Shown here piece by piece: positions 15,801 through 19,222 of a DNA stretch of 19,222 nt. How positions within the stretch are numbered: the first letter of the stretch is position 1; each line of letters starts with the position of its first letter. Source of the stretch: an uncultured Clostridium sp. GTDB lineage: Bacteria; Bacillota_A; Clostridia; TANB77; CAG-508. Where the stretch lies: contig CANCZH010000034.1 of assembly GCA_947382445.1 (NCBI GenBank), positions 1 to 19,222 of the forward strand, read 5' to 3'. Made by a program: the position numbers and the translations under genes. The notes under the pieces were generated by a model, which made no database searches, was not told where the DNA came from, and saw nothing but the letters and a program-made list of their open reading frames with translations.

Positions 15801-17107
15801 TCTCATATGGAACACCATCAACTATACCACCACAAAATGAAGAAAAAGTAATTTCATCAGCAGGTTTTGTATCATGGGCATTATATAAAGCTGGATATAC
15901 AGACCAGCCAGAAAAAGGATTAACATTAGGAAATGATGGAGATTTTATTCAATATTGCGAAAGTAAAAATTGGAGAAAAATAGAAAAAGCAGAAGATGTT
16001 CAAGCAGGAGATATTGTATTTACAGGAAAATTAGATGATGAAGGAAAAAAAGCAAGTGGAGTATATATATGTGCAGGAGATGGCAAAAAATATGAATGCT
16101 CAAATGGAAGTCATATAAATGCAGACCAACCATTAAGTGGAAATATAGGTTCAAATTTTGCATTTGCATTTAGAGTAACAGGAGGAGAAGCAATAAATGC
16201 AGGATTTGAAGAAGATTTAGATGTAATTGCAATGGGAAATGGAAAAGTAATAGAATTATTAGATGAAGGAAATAACCTATTCTCATTAGGAGGGTTATCA
16301 CAGCAAATATATGGAGAAAACAAAGTTGCAGAAGCAGAAGAAGTAGAAGGAAGACAGCAAACAGATGAAGGCTTAAAAATAAAATTAACAGATAATGCAT
16401 TAAGAGGATACACATTAATAGTATATGGATTTGATGTTAGTGGAGTTTCAGTTGGACAAGAAGTAAAAGCAGGAGATGTAATAGGAAAAACAGTAAACTC
16501 AGATATATGTGTAATATTATTAGATAGGGACAGAAGCATAATAGAAAATGTTGAAGAATATATGAAAGTTCCTAGAAAAGAAAAATCAAGCAAATATATG
16601 GGAAGTGCATTAAATATACAAAACATAGAAGGAATGAATCCAGAATTAGCAGCATTGATTGAAGAAATTGCAGGTCCATATGAAGCAGAATATCCAGGAA
16701 TAGTAAATATATTAAAAGCAATATCAATGAATGAAAGTGGGGGAGGAACAAACCCAGCAGCAGGTGATGACCCAATGCAAGCAGCAGAAAGTATGGGACA
16801 AGCAGCAGGAAGTCAAGTAGGAGGATTTAGAAGATCAGTAGAAGCAGCAGTAGCAGCTATAACAAATGCTTGGGATAAAGCAAAAGCAAATGGAATAGAT
16901 GATTTAAGAGTAGTAATACAAAGCTATAACTATGGTTCAGGATTTGTTGATTATGTAGTAAAGAACAGTTCAAACAAAAAATATTCAAAAAAACTAGCCC
17001 AAGAAGCATCAGAATATTATGCAGCAAAACAAGGCTGGTCATCATATGGTGATCCAAACTATGTAGATCCAAAGATATATAGATACTTACCAGATTTACA
17101 AGAATAG
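12818..17107 (+). CDS. Giant multidomain cell-wall protein with CwlT-type lysozyme
   Basis: The open frame is 1429 codons from GTG 12818 (numbering used here). The real start is probably ATG 12826, which has the GAGGTGAG ribosome site; it is out of frame as written but joins the long frame if C12829 is removed. The next in-frame ATG is 12860. Order: acidic Asp/Asn/Lys-rich region (to about 140); Ala/Gly-rich hinge (144-213); membrane helix (214-240); a large domain I do not recognise (to about 790, with an aromatic patch near 423-450); SGNH-hydrolase-like domain (GDS 806-808, Asn856, His943); NlpC/P60-like domain with Ser1014 in place of the catalytic Cys; M23-like remnant around 1175-1250; and a lysozyme domain with Glu1306 (MNESGG) and QSYNYGSGF near 1368-1376, as in CwlT/Tn916 Orf14. 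The likely role is VirB1-like opening of peptidoglycan for the secretion channel. Confidence 0.88.
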   Translation: MRECGTREEDNEIEMAKKMLKDQEEQEKEQEAIENANDNSGDSADSKFEHSMDDEDEEQDENDNNRKGNRRKKDKDDKDKNDENDDNNGLDKKDNNKNPDDEGFDKNDYSSENNKSNPESNTQGTQEPSTNQSEPTFQQRPNTGPSAGADAGAGTATGTEAGVAGAEVGGAAGGAAGGTAAAGGAAAGGAAGGTAGGVAAGGAAAGGAAVGGAAIAVPLLIVLVIILIIIILIGVAGFFTTMPQFLWNKLKKLALGIWDGVQGYVIGMDESLVNKDDVIGVAQYLYDMGYDLVGMGFAESVEIYGQKDKNGNIIPVTGDHVKNEIKKVDAPFLRAYLVAENRTYLINNFTYNLKDFVNSFFDGSFFGEGFDSWGTGLIDLDSNLLKDIRMPITALRVGEFNLGELLEGVKVERETNTLRIRRWNLELDFWNTHRDYTYFSLAGWAGRYGKPFELMVTVHLATMAPDLAKEIALNKDLDAKVHVKMRKTDFNGKVYVDGQSIEELEEAGTYDEETIKKLKELEKKYASEIKTAIPYISSVTNHWFRNVYFEGTSSTGANSSVKVGVDEDEDGIEDYNEPSGVKTQKTRSLTADDNVYTFGEETEEEITYQGEPIEGVTGTITFRGTMANGMTQTKDAVRGVTNPITKKLFTDKYYIYDGTISTAKKISEARKKHDNSLKQPVRFTKDALSAFAMLEASETLDAQFIYRDLKELVIELGYFEREDFDVIEKQILEWPIPDYIPGEWPDRKIEKQVLEYGTLIACDETVAASLGISLADLRKMTGADEQKETSEENEPTDILKNCLFIGDSYIEGLKANGGIQDADFYGKSGAGPQYWLNNISSLPESASKICVYLGVNRPDEHETMKNLIDALSQKYKNAHIYVIEVMHLGRNYNNVDTINKKIDTFNAQVREKCKIVENASFIDASEGLISGGYLANTDSSGIHMQSGDYSKWAKNIALQIKDTRRISNNDTDERFVVDILEAAKSILSEMKEKKFSYGTPSTIPPQNEEKVISSAGFVSWALYKAGYTDQPEKGLTLGNDGDFIQYCESKNWRKIEKAEDVQAGDIVFTGKLDDEGKKASGVYICAGDGKKYECSNGSHINADQPLSGNIGSNFAFAFRVTGGEAINAGFEEDLDVIAMGNGKVIELLDEGNNLFSLGGLSQQIYGENKVAEAEEVEGRQQTDEGLKIKLTDNALRGYTLIVYGFDVSGVSVGQEVKAGDVIGKTVNSDICVILLDRDRSIIENVEEYMKVPRKEKSSKYMGSALNIQNIEGMNPELAALIEEIAGPYEAEYPGIVNILKAISMNESGGGTNPAAGDDPMQAAESMGQAAGSQVGGFRRSVEAAVAAITNAWDKAKANGIDDLRVVIQSYNYGSGFVDYVVKNSSNKKYSKKLAQEASEYYAAKQGWSSYGDPNYVDPKIYRYLPDLQE
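13247..13460 (+). repeat. Ala/Gly codon repeat (GC-rich hinge)
   Basis: A degenerate run of GGN and GCN codons, repeating units like GGAGCTGC, encodes about 70 residues of almost only Ala and Gly just before the membrane helix of the giant protein. It is the most GC-rich stretch in an otherwise AT-rich window. Long open frames on the opposite strand here are by-products of this bias. Confidence 0.8.
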
Positions 17108-17117
17108 GAGATAAAAT

Positions 17118-17708
17118 ATGAAAAATAAAAAAATAAAAACAAAATTAAAAATTGTTATAGCAATAGCAATACTAATATTTATAATTTTATTTTCTATACT
17201 AAAAATAGCAAAAAAAATAGAAAGTGACAAAAGAATAGAACTGAAAAAAATAGACACAACATTCGAAGAACAAGAAGCAAAACTAGAAATAAAAATAAAC
17301 AACCTTTATGAACTAGTAAACTTATCAAACAGAGAAATAGAAATAAAAGAATATACAGAGGGAGTAGATAGTTTTATAAAAGGAAAATTCCAAGATACAT
17401 ATGAAAAAACAAAAAATATGAATGAAAAGCAAATTGAAGAAGAATTTTCATCAAATAAACAAAATATATTTGAACAATATGGAATAAAAGAAGTAGAAAA
17501 TTATAAAAAATTAATTGAAAAGTTACAAATATATAAAAATGATATAGAAGTAACGAGTGTATCAATAGAAAAAAATTCATGTTATGTTGAAGAAGAAAAT
17601 ATAATTTCAAAAATAAAAATAACATATACAGGCAATGAAGAAATTGAATTAACTCTTCAATTTGCAAATTCAAAATACGCAACATACCCATATTTAAGAA
17701 TAATATAA
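17118..17708 (+). CDS. Small membrane-anchored protein of unknown function
   Basis: A 196-aa protein with a Lys-rich start, one membrane helix (about 11-30), then a Lys/Glu-rich, mostly helical external part with probable coiled coil (35-70), and a short beta-like end (from about 155) including one Cys. I do not recognise it. Its position ten bases after the giant wall protein, with AGGAG before the ATG, puts it in the same transcription unit. Its bitopic layout suggests an accessory envelope part of the secretion machine, perhaps a distant relative of the NTF2-like proteins upstream, but nothing seen proves this. Confidence 0.75.
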   Translation: MKNKKIKTKLKIVIAIAILIFIILFSILKIAKKIESDKRIELKKIDTTFEEQEAKLEIKINNLYELVNLSNREIEIKEYTEGVDSFIKGKFQDTYEKTKNMNEKQIEEEFSSNKQNIFEQYGIKEVENYKKLIEKLQIYKNDIEVTSVSIEKNSCYVEEENIISKIKITYTGNEEIELTLQFANSKYATYPYLRII

Positions 17709-17732
17709 AAAATTGCCACAAGGAGTGATAAA

Positions 17733-19178
17733 ATGAAAAAGAAAAAAAGATTAACTAAAAAAGAAAAAATAATTCTTATAATTTCAGGAACTTTTGCATT
17801 TTTAATCATTCTAGGAGTGGCAATGTTACCAACAAAAATAAAACAAAAGCCAGAAGAAACAAAAACAAATGAAAACTTAAGCAAAGAATTAACAAATATA
17901 GAAGAGATAGTTACATATTTAGAAAGCACATTTATATCATCAGAAGATTCAAAAAAAGAAGGATTTGACACAGATATATACGTGAGTTTTAAGTATTCTT
18001 TATATGAAAGAGAAGAATCAAAAGAAATATATTTTACAAACTTCTATGAAAAAATTGCAAGAGTAATGAACTTTAAAAGTTTTAGAATAATAGACAATTC
18101 AAAAGGAATAACAATAGAAGTAAAATGTTCTGGAAAGCGGAATAACAGAAGTAACAATAAATGGTGAAAAAGAATACTTTAAAAACGAATCATCAAGAAG
18201 AAGTAAAAAAAATTCTATACAAGTAGAAACAATAAAATTAGACATAAATTCAGAAGAATTAAAGAATTTAATAAATGCAAGATGGAATACATCATCAGTT
18301 AATTTAGGAACTCCAGAAAGTACATTTAACAAATACCAAATTTATTTTGATGAAGGATACGAAATAAGAACAATACAAGGTAGAGTATACAATATAGTAT
18401 TTAATAAGCAATACAAAGAAAAAGTAGTAGAAGACCACAAAGTTGGAGATAACTTAGCAGAAATTGAATCACTACTTGGAACATCATATAAAGATTCTGA
18501 ATTACTAGGATATAAAACAAAAGACTTTTATATATACTTTTCAGAAGATGAGATTTCAATATATCCAAATTATGATTATGATTACACAGACTTTGAAAAC
18601 TTAGTAAAAGAGTACAATGAAACAAAAGACATAAATAACTTTACAGATAAACTAACGGACATATGGCCAGATTATGACACATATGACTATGACGAAAAAT
18701 ATGTAGAAATATTATATACATTAAAAGGCGTTAAAATTTCATTCTCATCATACAACAAAGAGGGAATACAAATATATGAAAATTATAAAGGAGAATTAAA
18801 AGAAAATACAGAAAATCTTACAGATGTATATTATAAATTAGACCAAAACTTATTTATGCAAGCAGAACAGAAAAGAAAAATGCAAGTAGGAATGTATAAC
18901 GACGAATATTTAAAAGAAGAAGAACCACTTCATTACAGCGAAAAATTTGTTATACAAATAAATGGAGAAGGAAGCGGAAATACAAGAATAAGAATAGAAT
19001 CAAAAGATGGAAAATATCCTAAAAATGAATTAGATAATTCAATAAAAATAGCACAATATGTTTGGGCAGACGATACACACTTAATATATAGTATATATGA
19101 ACAAGGAATATACTTATATAATGCAGAAACAAGGCAAACAGAAACCTTACTAGCAGGAGAAGATAACTTTGAAATAAC
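17733..19178 (+). CDS. Membrane-anchored protein, frame broken at 18138, 3' end missing
   Basis: ATG 17733 (AAGGAG about nine bases ahead) starts a frame that ends early at TGA 18165-18167, but the next frame continues without a stop from 18139 to 19178. Removing C18138 joins them (reading CSGKGITEVTINGEKEYF), giving about 481 residues so far. Features: basic N-terminus, membrane helix (about 12-30), then a long external region rich in Lys, Glu, Tyr and Asp that looks beta-rich. Near the end, WADDTHLIYSIYEQGIYLYN resembles a blade of a TolB/beta-propeller-type protein. The family is otherwise unknown. The gene runs into adapter sequence, so its end is absent; the apparent stop at 19198-19200 is adapter. 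It is probably the last visible gene of the secretion operon. Confidence 0.75.
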
Positions 19179-19222
19179 AGATCGGAAGAGCGTCGTGTAG
19201 GGAAAGAGTGTTCATCCTTGTG
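19179..19222 (+). other. Illumina adapter plus index (not genomic)
   Basis: From 19179 the sequence begins AGATCGGAAGAGC and follows the Illumina TruSeq read-through adapter for 33 bases to 19211. The next eight bases (TCATCCTT, 19212-19219) sit exactly where the i5 sample index lies in dual-index libraries, and GTG (19220-19222) matches the first bases of the constant P5 part that follows. This is untrimmed library sequence at the contig end. Confidence 0.97.

Noticed and set aside
18856..19200. Independent gene starting at ATG 18856
   Set aside because: It is the in-frame continuation of the gene from 17733 after the frame break, and its stop codon lies in adapter sequence.

Overview
The window is a strongly AT-rich contig end with an A-rich coding strand, heavy use of AGA and ATA codons, strong AGGAGG-type ribosome binding sites and the standard genetic code (TGG for Trp; TAA/TAG stops). 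Together with the gene families this points to an uncultured low-GC Firmicute, most likely gut Clostridia. This is inferred from composition and families only.

Left part (1-2460): the first codons of a minus-strand gene at the very edge; about 690 bases with no gene I can support; a SWIM zinc-finger gene broken by two in-frame stop codons (720-2291); and an initiator tRNA-fMet on the minus strand (2384-2459) with its own promoter and intrinsic terminator.

Main part (2589-19178): one long plus-strand locus for a Gram-positive type IV secretion / conjugation-type envelope machine. It starts with four tandem VirB2/TrbC-like pilin genes. A perfect intrinsic terminator follows the first pilin, and a second promoter, covered by an imperfect palindrome, precedes the fourth. 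Then come a PrgI-family (VirB3-like) protein, a membrane-anchored protein resembling the N-terminal half of VirB4, a VirB4 ATPase with intact Walker motifs, and two VirB6/TrbL-like membrane proteins. Two small membrane-anchored proteins follow that may carry NTF2-like (VirB8/TcpC-type) domains. Next is a giant (~1429 aa) cell-wall protein with an acidic region, an Ala/Gly hinge, a membrane segment, an SGNH-hydrolase-like domain, an NlpC/P60-like domain lacking its catalytic Cys and His, a degenerate M23-like domain and a CwlT-type lysozyme. Two membrane-anchored proteins of unknown function close the locus, the last one truncated. The likely logic is that ATPase and membrane channel assemble a pilin-based conduit while the giant protein opens the peptidoglycan. 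No relaxase, coupling protein (VirD4) or integrase is in the window.

Sequence-quality signals matter here. The last 44 bases (19179-19222) are Illumina read-through adapter followed by what looks like an 8-base sample index. Three reading-frame breaks, at 10075, 12829 and 18138, all sit in the same G-C-GGA context, and each is repaired by removing that single C. I therefore read these as likely errors rather than biology, and the affected genes as probably intact in the organism.
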